Source of the DNA: Promethearchaeota archaeon
GTDB lineage: Archaea; Asgardarchaeota; Lokiarchaeia; Sigyniarchaeales; SOKP01
NCBI GenBank assembly: GCA_019894975.1
Contig: JAGXNO010000028.1
Location: 1-46,994, forward strand
Length of the DNA stretch: 46,994 bases
Direction: 5' to 3'
Shown here: positions 1-8,362 of the stretch, one piece after another
Layout of the letters: each line of letters opens with the position of its first letter
Numbering within the stretch: the stretch's first letter is position 1
Notes under the pieces: model-generated
What the model saw: the letters and a program-made list of their open reading frames with translations, nothing else
The model's database searches: none
Told to the model about the DNA's origin: nothing
Program-made: the position numbers and the translations under genes

Positions 1-1029
1 TCTGAATGGTTAAAAGAAAAAGGCTATGATATGGATGATTATCGTAGCAATCCTGCTAGAGTTAACAATTTTTATCATGAAACAAAACTACCAGAAGAAT
101 TATACCCCACAAAATATATATCAGACCAAACAGTAAAATATCTCGAAAGAACTGTGAATGGAGAGTATGGGAACAAACCATTTTTTCTCCACTGTTCGTT
201 TCCTGATCCGCACCAACCTGTTTGTCCCCCAGGGAAATACAAAGATATGTATAAACCAGAGGATATCAACTTACCTTCGAATTTTAATGATGGTCAAAAA
301 TTACTTGAGCATGAGTTTTTGGGAAAGTATATAAAACTAAAATTTGAACCCGTTCTTCCTAGTTTAGTCAATGAGGAGGTAGCAAAAAAATTCACGGCTC
401 TAACTTACGGCTCTATTGCTATGATTGATGATGGTGTTGGAAAGATTCTTAACTACCTGGAAGATTCAGGCTTAGCAGAGAACACAATGGTGATTTTCAC
501 CAGTGACCATGGTGATTTTTGTGGTGATCACGGACTTATCGTGAAGGGTCCAGCTCATTTTCGAGGTGTGATAAATCCACCTTTGCTATGGAAAGTACCT
601 GGTTTAACTAAAACATCAGTTTCGAATTCATTAGTTAGTACAGTTGATTTACCAAAATCTCTTTTAAGTATGTTAGGTGTAGAGAAGAAGTATCACCCAG
701 AAATGTGTCAAGGATACGACATGTCACCAATATTAGAGAACCCAGACAATAAGGTAAGAGAACAACTTCTAATTGAACAAGATGAAGAACTTACACATAT
801 TAGTAGACAAGAATCTTTTAGACTTCGAACACTTATTACTGAAAGACATCGCTTGACAATCTACGATGGGTTCGAAAAGGGAGACATTTTTGATTATGAA
901 AGCGATCCTGGCGAAGTTGATAATTTATGGAGCAAGGACGAGGATTTAAAAAATATTCTCATAGAAAAACTCATGAGAGAAATGGTAAGTGTTCAGCTAA
1001 GAATACCTACGAGAAAATCTTCTCATTAA
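1..1029 (+). CDS. Sulfatase (alkaline phosphatase superfamily), 5'-truncated by the window edge
   Basis: The frame is open from base 1, so the gene begins upstream; the first ATG at 31 is internal and not a credible start. The visible ~343 residues are the C-terminal two thirds of a type I sulfatase. A DPHQP segment is followed by a TSDHGD motif, whose Asp-His are metal ligands in the family, and a Gly-rich DHGL stretch. The N-terminal Cys/Ser-x-Pro-x-Arg site that is converted to formylglycine lies outside the window, so activity cannot be judged. The C-terminus (DYESDPGE, then DNLW) is typical of arylsulfatases acting on sulfated sugars or esters; the substrate is unknown. Remnants of a related 3' end lie downstream. 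Confidence 0.9.
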   Translation, partial: SEWLKEKGYDMDDYRSNPARVNNFYHETKLPEELYPTKYISDQTVKYLERTVNGEYGNKPFFLHCSFPDPHQPVCPPGKYKDMYKPEDINLPSNFNDGQKLLEHEFLGKYIKLKFEPVLPSLVNEEVAKKFTALTYGSIAMIDDGVGKILNYLEDSGLAENTMVIFTSDHGDFCGDHGLIVKGPAHFRGVINPPLLWKVPGLTKTSVSNSLVSTVDLPKSLLSMLGVEKKYHPEMCQGYDMSPILENPDNKVREQLLIEQDEELTHISRQESFRLRTLITERHRLTIYDGFEKGDIFDYESDPGEVDNLWSKDEDLKNILIEKLMREMVSVQLRIPTRKSSH

Positions 1030-1396
1030 TTTCTTTATAAAATACTACAGAAAAAAAATTAGAAAATTGAGAAGAACTATTTCTTATTCTGTAATAATAC
1101 ATTTGGAAAGAATAACTAAACAGTGTATATAAAATAACTAAAATATAGACAAACTTTGAAACCTCAAAATCAACCAAAAAGAAGTGCTTTGTTCATAAGG
1201 ATGTGATAATCCATGAAGGAAGCAACTATATAAGACAAGCTTAGATCATTATAAAGATGAGTTATGTATATAAAATAATTGCTTTCTAAATTTTTTAGTT
1301 GATTATAGGCAATAAATCTCTCTCCCGCTGTTGTTTGTACATAACTTGACGAATTTTCTCTTGCTATCGAAATTTTTTATCTTTTTGCAATTTAAA
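1030..1396. other. Non-coding gap with a possible eroded sulfatase tail
   Basis: No convincing gene is seen in this 367-bp AT-rich stretch. Around 1148-1188 the sequence starts like the remnant at 2021-2086 (GAYAAACTTT) and ends with CCAAAAAGAAGTGC, nearly the same as CCTAAAAGAAGTGC at 2063-2076. It may therefore be a second decayed copy of a sulfatase 3' end. The similarity is short and the frame is broken by stops, so this is only a suggestion. Confidence 0.3.
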
Positions 1397-1903
1397 TTAA
1401 ATTTTTTGCCCGCATTCATCACAATGTTTAGCATCTTCATCGTTTAGGGTTCCACAAGCTTTACATCTAACCATTATTATTTGTTCTTTATTACTATCTA
1501 CATCTAATTTTATCCCACCAGCACTTTTAATCCCCCTTGCCACTGCTTCAGATCCCTTACCAATAATCCTTCCATATCCATCTACCGCTCTTTCCGATGC
1601 TGTCCCGAGAGCCATTCCCGTTTCCTCATATCCATATCTAAGAATTTCTCTATGATACGCTATACGTAATAACGAAATTGTAGCCATAATACAAATAACA
1701 CCAACAAAGAAACATCCAGCTGAAGCACCACCAAACAACATGAAATTATTATTTTCAAATTCACCCATTGAATTAAGTGAAGCTATAGAAAAGGATATTC
1801 CAGCAATTATCAAAGTAATTCCCATTATAAGCGTAATGAAGCCAATTCTTTTCATTTTTTTCTTTCTTTGAATATTAATATCTTGTTCATCATCTGTTTT
1901 CAT
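1397..1903 (-). CDS. Two-pass membrane protein with C-terminal zinc ribbon
   Basis: 168 residues. A charged N-terminus (1-17) is followed by hydrophobic segments at about 18-43 and 57-79, an amphipathic Gly/Ala-rich region (about 95-130), and a C-terminal zinc ribbon with C147-x2-C150 and C161-x2-C164. The C-terminal ribbon of the GxxNxxxAxxCxxCG type is common in small archaeal membrane proteins of unknown function. Both termini are probably cytosolic. It is convergent with the sulfatase and stands alone. No specific function can be assigned. Confidence 0.75.
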   Translation of the reverse strand: MKTDDEQDINIQRKKKMKRIGFITLIMGITLIIAGISFSIASLNSMGEFENNNFMLFGGASAGCFFVGVICIMATISLLRIAYHREILRYGYEETGMALGTASERAVDGYGRIIGKGSEAVARGIKSAGGIKLDVDSNKEQIIMVRCKACGTLNDEDAKHCDECGQKI

Positions 1904-1999
1904 TAAATATCATCTACAATTTTTTTTATATAAATTAATTTGATTGGATAATTATTAAATGTTACTTCGAGGACAGAAATAATATTAACACTTTGAAAA

Positions 2000-2086
2000 G
2001 GATTAAATAATCAACTTGTCGATAAACTTTTAAGGGAAATAGTTAATCTTCGACAGCACCTACCTAAAAGAAGTGCATCTAATTAA
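2000..2086 (+). pseudogene. Remnant of a sulfatase 3' end
   Basis: The frame ending at the TAA of 2084-2086 reads DKLLREIVNL-RQHLPKRSASN. The intact sulfatase ends EKLMREMVSVQLRIPTRKSSH. Shared positions include KLxREXV, the LPxR/IPxR element and a stop at the same place, which looks like common descent. Upstream the frame is broken by a TGA at about 1994. There is no start codon and no room for a whole enzyme, so this is interpreted as a decayed gene tail. The alternative is a chance resemblance over about 21 residues. Confidence 0.45.
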
Positions 2087-2203
2087 CAGGAAAATTTATG
2101 CTTAAATGTTTACTTTTTACCTTTTTTTTACTTGATATATCTTTTGCATTAACTTAATAAGCTCAAAATCATTAATAGATTAAAAGTATTAATTAAAAAT
2201 ATT

Positions 2204-2275
2204 GGAGGTGTTTGTTTATATTATGGATGATCGAAAAGTAAAGGCTAATTTTTGGCAAATAAAACAAACACCCTC
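2204..2275 (+). repeat. Inverted repeat enclosing a 21-codon ORF
   Basis: GGTGTTTGTTT (2207-2217) is perfectly complementary to AAACAAACACC (2262-2272), with a 44-nt interval. An ATG at 2223 opens a 21-residue frame (MDDRKVKAN...) ending at 2288, and a Shine-Dalgarno-like GGAGGTG sits at 2204-2210. In RNA the SD would be part of the stem. It could be a structured leader, a mobile-element end or chance; coding status of the short frame is doubtful. Confidence 0.3.
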
Positions 2276-2465
2276 AGGTACTGAATAAGGAAATTAATAT
2301 CCTTCAAATTTGTTTTATTCGTTAGACATAAGTCTTTTCTTCTCAAAAATGAAGGCTCTACCTTCTACGAAGCAACTCAAGCCTGAACTCCAGAATATAA
2401 ACTTTCTTCAAATGTTTAGAGGCACCTCTCTATTAAAAAAAATTATAAAGTGATATAAAAAATTG

Positions 2466-3422
2466 GTGAAGAAAGAGTATAATCAGGATATTGGATTTAA
2501 ATTTTCAAAGAATGGACGTCAGTTTGATCAATATAGACAACAAAGGCATTCAAGTTCAAAGACTCAAATTAAAGAAATTACTCTCAATGAAGCTTGTCAA
2601 CAACTCCTTTCATTGAAAGAGATAGATAAGGTGTTTTTGGTAATTGGTGCTGGAAAAGAAGCAACTGTAATATTAGCTCGAGAAACAGATACAAAAGATC
2701 TAGTATGTGCTAAGGTTTTTAGATATTTTACAAGTACGATTCGTAAGCGTTTACAAGGCACTAAACATATTTCTAAAATGGGTATGGCATACATTGTAGC
2801 AAACCAAGAATATTGGAATCTAGTGGAATTATATAATGCACAAATTCCTGTTCCGAGACCAAGATACTTATTAAATAACATAGTTATTATGGATTTCATT
2901 AATTTACAGGATGAAGTTTATCAACCCGCACCATTACTTAGCGAGATAGACATAAATCTTTTTGATGATCCCGAAGAAATCTTATATGAATCCATAGAAA
3001 TTCTTGCAAAAATGTTTTTAGACGCTAAATTTATACATGGTGATTACAGCGATCATAATCTCATGGTAACTGAAAATGGATTAGTAACCATGGATGTCTC
3101 TCAATCTGTGCTCTATAACGAAAAAACCTTTATTAAAACGCCTAACCGGATTAAAATTGATAAAGCAGTAGAATTATTACAAATAGATTTGAATAATTTA
3201 ATAAATAGTTTTAAGAAATATCGAATATCTATAGATGCTGAATACGTTTGTAAAGAAATTGTAAAGGAACTTCCTGAGAAACTTCAGAATTTTCTAAAAG
3301 AATCAAGCAAGATAAATCCCTTTTCACATAATTCCATTGATAGCTATAATGCTAAAGAACTATATAGACAGCAATCAGTATTTGACCGATCTGGAAGAAT
3401 ATATCAGAAAAAGAAAAGATAG
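2466..3422 (+). CDS. rio1: RIO1-type atypical serine kinase/ATPase
   Basis: About 318 residues (numbering here from the TTG at 2463). The nucleotide loop reads GAGKEA (62-67), the conserved Lys is K84 in AKVFR, the catalytic loop is HGDYSDHN (192-199, D194 and N199) and the metal loop is DVSQS (211-215). DVSQS rather than DFPQ, and no N-terminal winged helix, point to RIO1 instead of RIO2. RIO1 ATPases act in late small-subunit ribosome maturation in archaea and eukaryotes. The start is TTG 2463 or the adjoining GTG 2466; GTG is preferred. The C-terminal ~100 residues are basic and less conserved. The GNAT gene follows after about 20-40 bp on the same strand. Confidence 0.9.
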   Translation: MKKEYNQDIGFKFSKNGRQFDQYRQQRHSSSKTQIKEITLNEACQQLLSLKEIDKVFLVIGAGKEATVILARETDTKDLVCAKVFRYFTSTIRKRLQGTKHISKMGMAYIVANQEYWNLVELYNAQIPVPRPRYLLNNIVIMDFINLQDEVYQPAPLLSEIDINLFDDPEEILYESIEILAKMFLDAKFIHGDYSDHNLMVTENGLVTMDVSQSVLYNEKTFIKTPNRIKIDKAVELLQIDLNNLINSFKKYRISIDAEYVCKEIVKELPEKLQNFLKESSKINPFSHNSIDSYNAKELYRQQSVFDRSGRIYQKKKR

Positions 3423-3458
3423 CCAAAAATTTCTATAAATAAAATGCGAGGTGATAAT

Positions 3459-4688
3459 GTGAAAGAGCTCAAAAAAAAAGAATTTTCTATGATCTATCCT
3501 CTTATCAAAGAATTATTAAAATATAATTACATAATTAGATCAGTTATAGATGGAAGTGTAGCTGGTCGAATTTTTATTGATAACTTGGAAAATCCTAAAA
3601 CAGTATTATTATGGGACAAAACAGATTGTGCGGGAATCTATATAGAAGGTGAATATTCACCAGAAATTGCAAAAGCTATGAATAATATGATTAGAAAAAC
3701 AATAATCCCCGAAGCAAATACAATAGAAGATACAAAAGATATAGCATGCTGTTATTCTCCCACTGACATTTGGGAGGATAAAATTGAGAAAGAAGTTTTT
3801 GCTGACTTATTTGTAATGAAAACTTTTAGAAGATTCCTTACCTTCGATAAAGGAAAAAATCAAAGACTAAGATGGGAGAAAATGTTACCAAGTAACTTTG
3901 AAATGGTAATATTTTCTGAAGATTCCAAATTGATAAAGGATCAAGGTTTGAAGAATGCTGATCGATTATTACACCATATTAGATATTGTAAACCTGGTTT
4001 TGGTTGCTGTTTAATTGATAAAGAATTAAATGAAATAGTTACTCAGTGCTTTTCTGATTGGTCAAGTGATAAATATTTGGAGATAGGAATTGAAACGGAA
4101 GAAAAATATCGACGAAGAGGATTTGCAGCAGCTACTACAGCAGCAATGTTAGAATATGCCTTGGAGAGGGGATTTGAACATATAGGTTGGCACTTATGGG
4201 ATGATAACGTTGGATCGGAAAAAACAGCATTAAAAGCAGGTTTCACAAAAGAAAGAAGACATGTAGTTTATCACTTTTGGAATAATGAGTATGATAATCT
4301 ATTTGTCAATCTTAGATTTTATTTTTATAAACAAAAGGATTATAAAAAATCGTTATTCTTTATAAGAAAGATACGGGAGTGTGAAGAAAATAACACTGAA
4401 GCTTATAATACTGCTGACTTCATATCAGATGAATATTCAAAATGGGTTCTTTACGTCGAAGCTTCGTGTATGACAGGATTAGGAGACATAAATGCGATGT
4501 TTAGATGCCTTAATCAAATATTAGATATCGGTTTGAATAATACAACTGGATTTATTAAGTTTTTAAAAAGGGATGAAAATTTTTCTAAATTTGCTGGGAA
4601 TGAGAAATGGGAATCTTTTATTATGAAAATAGAAAAAACTGAAAACAATAAAAAAAGAGATAATATTAATCTATTTGTTTTTTTCTAA
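3459..4688 (+). CDS. GNAT N-acetyltransferase with C-terminal helical extension
   Basis: About 409 residues. The acetyl-CoA loop RRRGFAAA (about 218-225 from this start) and the following Leu-rich helix are GNAT motif A; GxxxxAxxxGF follows. The N-terminal ~130 residues form a degenerate first half, as in the larger GNAT proteins of the FR47/PF12746 sort. The C-terminal ~120 residues are helical and TPR-like (YVEASCMTGLGDINAMF). GTG 3459 was chosen because GAGGTG (3448-3453) lies 5 nt upstream; an in-frame ATG at 3444 is the alternative. Substrate unknown. It may be cotranscribed with the RIO1 gene. Confidence 0.8.
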   Translation: MKELKKKEFSMIYPLIKELLKYNYIIRSVIDGSVAGRIFIDNLENPKTVLLWDKTDCAGIYIEGEYSPEIAKAMNNMIRKTIIPEANTIEDTKDIACCYSPTDIWEDKIEKEVFADLFVMKTFRRFLTFDKGKNQRLRWEKMLPSNFEMVIFSEDSKLIKDQGLKNADRLLHHIRYCKPGFGCCLIDKELNEIVTQCFSDWSSDKYLEIGIETEEKYRRRGFAAATTAAMLEYALERGFEHIGWHLWDDNVGSEKTALKAGFTKERRHVVYHFWNNEYDNLFVNLRFYFYKQKDYKKSLFFIRKIRECEENNTEAYNTADFISDEYSKWVLYVEASCMTGLGDINAMFRCLNQILDIGLNNTTGFIKFLKRDENFSKFAGNEKWESFIMKIEKTENNKKRDNINLFVFF

Positions 4689-4763
4689 ACTTATATACTA
4701 ATTTAAATTTTAGATGAATATAATGATAAAAATAGGCAGATTTTTTAACGGGAGGCGGAGAAA

Positions 4764-5846
4764 ATGCCTGCAGTAACTCCTTCAGATGGTCCAGTTGCGG
4801 TGACCGGGGCTTCGGGTTATGTCGGTTCTCATGTAGTAGTTGCTTTGGTAAAGCATGGATTTACGGTACACGCATGTGTAAGAGATCTGAACAATCCTGA
4901 TAAAACTAATCATTTACTAGATCTTAATAAAAACAATTATTCAGGTCATGTGGAGCTTTTTTCTGCAAACTTACTTGAAGCTGATAGTTATGACACACCA
5001 TTTACTGATTGTTATGCTGTGCTCCATGCAGGTACACCTATGGGATATGGTCGTGCTAATAATCCACGGCAAATCTACGATGGTGCAATAAATGGCACTA
5101 AGAACGTGCTTAATTCTGCTAAGAAAGTGGGCACAATAAAAAGGTTTATTTATACAAGTTCTTTTGCTGCTATCCATCATCCAATGAAGTCCGGGTATTT
5201 ATTTACTGAAAAGGATTGGGCTTCTGACAATCGTGAAAATGATCCAAATTGGAGTGTAGATAGAATTGATGAGGATGGTGTAATGGCATACGCGATGGCT
5301 AAAGTCGACTGTGAACATATAGTATATGATTTTGCTGAGAAGTCGGGACAATTTGATGCTGCTTCAGTATGCCCAATTGTAGTGTTAGGGCCCCTCCTTT
5401 CGAGGTTGCACGAACGGGTATACTCTTGGCAATGGTTCGTTGGTCAAATGTTAGCTGGGAAGACTTGTGAACGAGAATGGAAATCACTATGGAATATTGT
5501 TGATGTTCGCGATGTTGGTGAAGCTCAGGCATTAATGCTCGAAAGTACTGTCTGTAAGAATGGAAACCGTTATCAGTTGTGTGCGACGGATGAATTGGGT
5601 GAGATTAGTGTACTTCAAGTTCAAGCACATTTAAAGAAGTTATTTCCTAAGATCGATGTAGGGGGGCCTCCTGAAGAAATCCACAAAACCATCGAAAAAT
5701 ATGGTGCAGTATATCAAGCACCTCTAGCACATTGTGATCGGGCACGAAAGGAACTTGGTCTCAAGACTCATGCTATTGAAGATACGTTGTATGAAACAGG
5801 AAAAACTTTGATCGATTTGGGGCTAGTAGAACCTGCATTCAAATAG
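4764..5846 (+). CDS. NAD(P)-dependent extended short-chain reductase (dihydroflavonol-reductase-like)
   Basis: 360 residues. Rossmann motif TGASGYVG at 14-21, substrate-side TSS at 131-133, and catalytic Y176-x3-K180 (YAMAK) identify an extended SDR of the epimerase/dihydroflavonol-4-reductase type, which reduces a carbonyl using NAD(P)H. GGGAGGCGGAG lies just upstream of the ATG, an unusually strong ribosome binding site for this window. The gene looks richer in G and C than its neighbours, compatible with lateral acquisition (inference). No pathway partner is adjacent. Confidence 0.85.
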   Translation: MPAVTPSDGPVAVTGASGYVGSHVVVALVKHGFTVHACVRDLNNPDKTNHLLDLNKNNYSGHVELFSANLLEADSYDTPFTDCYAVLHAGTPMGYGRANNPRQIYDGAINGTKNVLNSAKKVGTIKRFIYTSSFAAIHHPMKSGYLFTEKDWASDNRENDPNWSVDRIDEDGVMAYAMAKVDCEHIVYDFAEKSGQFDAASVCPIVVLGPLLSRLHERVYSWQWFVGQMLAGKTCEREWKSLWNIVDVRDVGEAQALMLESTVCKNGNRYQLCATDELGEISVLQVQAHLKKLFPKIDVGGPPEEIHKTIEKYGAVYQAPLAHCDRARKELGLKTHAIEDTLYETGKTLIDLGLVEPAFK

Positions 5847-5875
5847 GTAGATATTAGAAAGAGCTTTAAAACATT

Positions 5876-6991
5876 TTATTTTTCATTTCTATTTTCTTTA
5901 TACACTTTCTGCATTAATTCAATCGGAGTTTTATAGAGATGTGAGCGTTCAACACGATGAAGTTTTATAGCTTCGGTTGGGCAGGTTACAGCACAAACTC
6001 CGCATCCATAACATTTATTAGTGTTTACAAAGGATTTTTCATCTTTCATTATAATTGCCTGGAAAGGACATCGCTCCTCACATAATCCACATCCTTTACA
6101 AAGATCTTGATTTACTTCTGAAATGTAATTTGATTTAGCAGTACAATTTTCATTTTTATCTTCAAAACGAGTGATACCTCTTAACAATGCACAGCAACAT
6201 TCACAACAGCAGCAAATTACTTGATGCATTTGACTTTCTGTGTTTTCAGTTGTAAAAACTAAGCCTAATTTTGCTAACTTATCTACTATTTCATGTGCTT
6301 CTTTTCGAGATACTTCTCTTCCCTCTCCTCTTCTTAAGAAATATTTCCCAAATAACCCGACTTGAAAGCACGATTCTTGGATAGGATATTTATCTTTACA
6401 CTCTCTGATTTCCAATAAATCAGTTCGATTTCTACAAGGGCAATCTGTTATTACAACTGGTCCCATACAACTCTCAATTAATCCGTGGATTTCCTCAGCA
6501 TTAGAGATAACAGATTGATGATCAATAGATTTATTGATTGGTACTATTCTTGTTATAGGGGTTCCCGCATCCGAAGATTCATAGCGTTTATAAAACTTCT
6601 CTTTGATAAAGAATTGCTGATATAACTCCGCACCCTTTTTACCAAGTCTACCAAATGTTTTTGAGTATTTGAATCCCATATTTAAAAGATGTGGCATAGC
6701 TATGAAATAAGAAAAACCTCCTATATCCTGTATTATACCATCTTCGGTCATTTTTTCTAGTACCTTCTGAGTTTCTTCACGACTCTTTTCCAACTTTTTT
6801 GAAATCATTCCAACCGATTGAGGTCTAACAGTTAGATGCTGAGCAACTTCTGCTTCTTCCGGAGTAAATAAAAGGGTAACAAATTCTTTAAATGCTTCAG
6901 AAATTTTACCATTTGTTATCGGAATATCATTAGGATATTCACGCATATTTTGTAGAATTTTCTCGTAGGGATCAGTTATTTCGTTTGACAT
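5876..6991 (-). CDS. Multi-cluster Fe-S protein with N-terminal winged-helix-like region
   Basis: 371 residues. Residues ~42-100 look like a winged helix (PEEAEVAQHL, then EKMTEDGII). The middle holds CPCR (C184, C186) followed by C198 and C208, then a cysteine block C260-C263 and C265-C267 (CCCCECCC). The C-terminus is a classical 2[4Fe-4S] ferredoxin: C298/C301/C304/C308 and C327/C330/C333/C337, each followed by P. It could transfer electrons or act as a redox-sensing regulator. The family resembles archaeal and clostridial 4Fe-4S dicluster proteins of unknown role. It is monocistronic, convergent with the reductase gene. Confidence 0.85.
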   Translation of the reverse strand: MSNEITDPYEKILQNMREYPNDIPITNGKISEAFKEFVTLLFTPEEAEVAQHLTVRPQSVGMISKKLEKSREETQKVLEKMTEDGIIQDIGGFSYFIAMPHLLNMGFKYSKTFGRLGKKGAELYQQFFIKEKFYKRYESSDAGTPITRIVPINKSIDHQSVISNAEEIHGLIESCMGPVVITDCPCRNRTDLLEIRECKDKYPIQESCFQVGLFGKYFLRRGEGREVSRKEAHEIVDKLAKLGLVFTTENTESQMHQVICCCCECCCALLRGITRFEDKNENCTAKSNYISEVNQDLCKGCGLCEERCPFQAIIMKDEKSFVNTNKCYGCGVCAVTCPTEAIKLHRVERSHLYKTPIELMQKVYKENRNEK

Positions 6992-7065
6992 ATATATTCC
7001 TTAGTTATTTACATATAATATTATTTATGAAATACGTATATACAATTCTTGTCTAAATACTGGTA

Positions 7066-8052
7066 TCAGACAATTGTTAAAAAAGGTAGATTGTATGGAT
7101 TAATTACTAATGAAAAGAAAATCTCATACCAATAAAGTATTAGTATGCAAATAAAATAAAAAGCCGGAAAAAATATCTGTGGTTTGAAGAAGTTCTTATA
7201 AAATTTCCAGAGCATTATCAAAGAATAAATTATTATCCCAATAAAGAAAGGAAGTGTGATCCAGAAAACCGTAATTGGACTTATGTTCAAGATATTCGAA
7301 AGTGTCCGAGCATCACTGTGTGTGTCTAATACTGAATATATCGTAAAATACCCTACTCCATGTATGAAAAGCGTTGTCAAGACATTCAATACAGAAAAGG
7401 TCCAAAATCTATTTCTCCTTTTTATTAATAAAAAAATAGCAAAAAGAACTGATCCAACGATTACTTCAGCTAACAAACCTGATAAGTTACTTAGTATCAT
7501 ATATTGAGTTGTGTAAGAACCTCCAGCACTATATGCCCTCCCACCTAAGAAAAAATTAATTTCGATCTTTTCGTAATAACCTCCACATAAAACTCTCGCT
7601 ATGCTGTGTCCAAACTCATGGACTAAAGTTGTTAGAAATCCGAGTATATAAACGAAACATAATAACAAACCAATTGATATTACTTTTTGTAGTGTTGTTT
7701 TTGGTTTAAAAAAATTACTCGAAATCCTCTTTAATGAATTTTTTGCTTTTCTAATTATTTGGTTTTCATTAAACCGCTTGAAATTTAATATATATACAGT
7801 AATCATGAACATTAAACTAGCATTATACAATATAAAATATAAGAGATAATTAAGTAATGGAAATAAGTTAATGTCATAATTATAGTCTCGCCGATAAGCA
7901 TTAATACTACTTAAAATTGCACAACAATTATGAAGAACTACTAAACTAATTGTGATTAATAGAGCTTTTTTCTTTTTATCAATTAATATCATTGTTCCAA
8001 TAATTAAACCCATAAATAACAATGATATAGTAATTAACCAGTCAATTTTCAA
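7066..8052 (-). CDS. M50B-like membrane zinc metalloprotease
   Basis: 328 residues with about seven hydrophobic segments. HEFGH (145-149) inside a transmembrane helix is the zinc-binding HExxH motif; DTHSDART (243-250) near a later helix, followed by NISP, fits the second Asp-bearing element of M50B-like proteins. This suggests intramembrane or membrane-embedded proteolysis in the S2P superfamily; substrate unknown. The loop GGxxxxAGGSY between them is also family-like. The gene stands alone and diverges from the lyase gene downstream. Confidence 0.75.
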   Translation of the reverse strand: MKIDWLITISLLFMGLIIGTMILIDKKKKALLITISLVVLHNCCAILSSINAYRRDYNYDINLFPLLNYLLYFILYNASLMFMITVYILNFKRFNENQIIRKAKNSLKRISSNFFKPKTTLQKVISIGLLLCFVYILGFLTTLVHEFGHSIARVLCGGYYEKIEINFFLGGRAYSAGGSYTTQYMILSNLSGLLAEVIVGSVLFAIFLLIKRRNRFWTFSVLNVLTTLFIHGVGYFTIYSVLDTHSDARTLSNILNISPITVFWITLPFFIGIIIYSLIMLWKFYKNFFKPQIFFPAFYFICILILYWYEIFFSLVINPYNLPFLTIV

Positions 8053-8362
8053 ACTTTTTTGATTCCATTTTATTATTTATAAAATTGTGGACTTTTGTGT
8101 TCTCCATCAGCTAAAAGGCGTCCGAAGTACGGGGTCTCTTTATCTCTTGAATTCTAGAAACTTACGGTTTTATTTAAATTTTGTTTCAATCTTATTTTTC
8201 CTTTAAATTAGTTGAAATGTCTTAATATCTTCCATTTATATGAAAATTCATATTTACTTGAAATCTATACAAACTGAGAAAAGTAATTGCTATAAATTAT
8301 TAAACATTAGAAAACTAGTCTTAAACACTACTTATTATGAAAAACTCATTATTGGTGGATAA
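8053..8362. other. Divergent intergenic region with candidate TATA box
   Basis: 310 bp between the divergent protease and lyase genes. CTATAAATTA near 8290-8299, about 65 nt before the lyase GTG, is a plausible TATA box. A short G/C-rich island at 8117-8136 stands out against the AT background but forms no tRNA-like fold. Nothing else recognised. Confidence 0.35.

Larger units (their letters stand above)
1904..2462. other. Long intergenic region with pseudogene fragment and hairpin
   Basis: This 559-bp gap holds the sulfatase tail fragment (2000-2086) and an inverted repeat around a 21-codon reading frame (2204-2275), both listed separately. A small GAAGG-CTCTA-CCTTC hairpin lies near 2352-2366. 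No tRNA-like fold or longer reading frame was seen. Confidence 0.4.

Noticed and set aside
8110..8180. G/C-rich patch considered as tRNA or small RNA
   Set aside because: No acceptor stem, T-loop or C/D-box motifs could be found.
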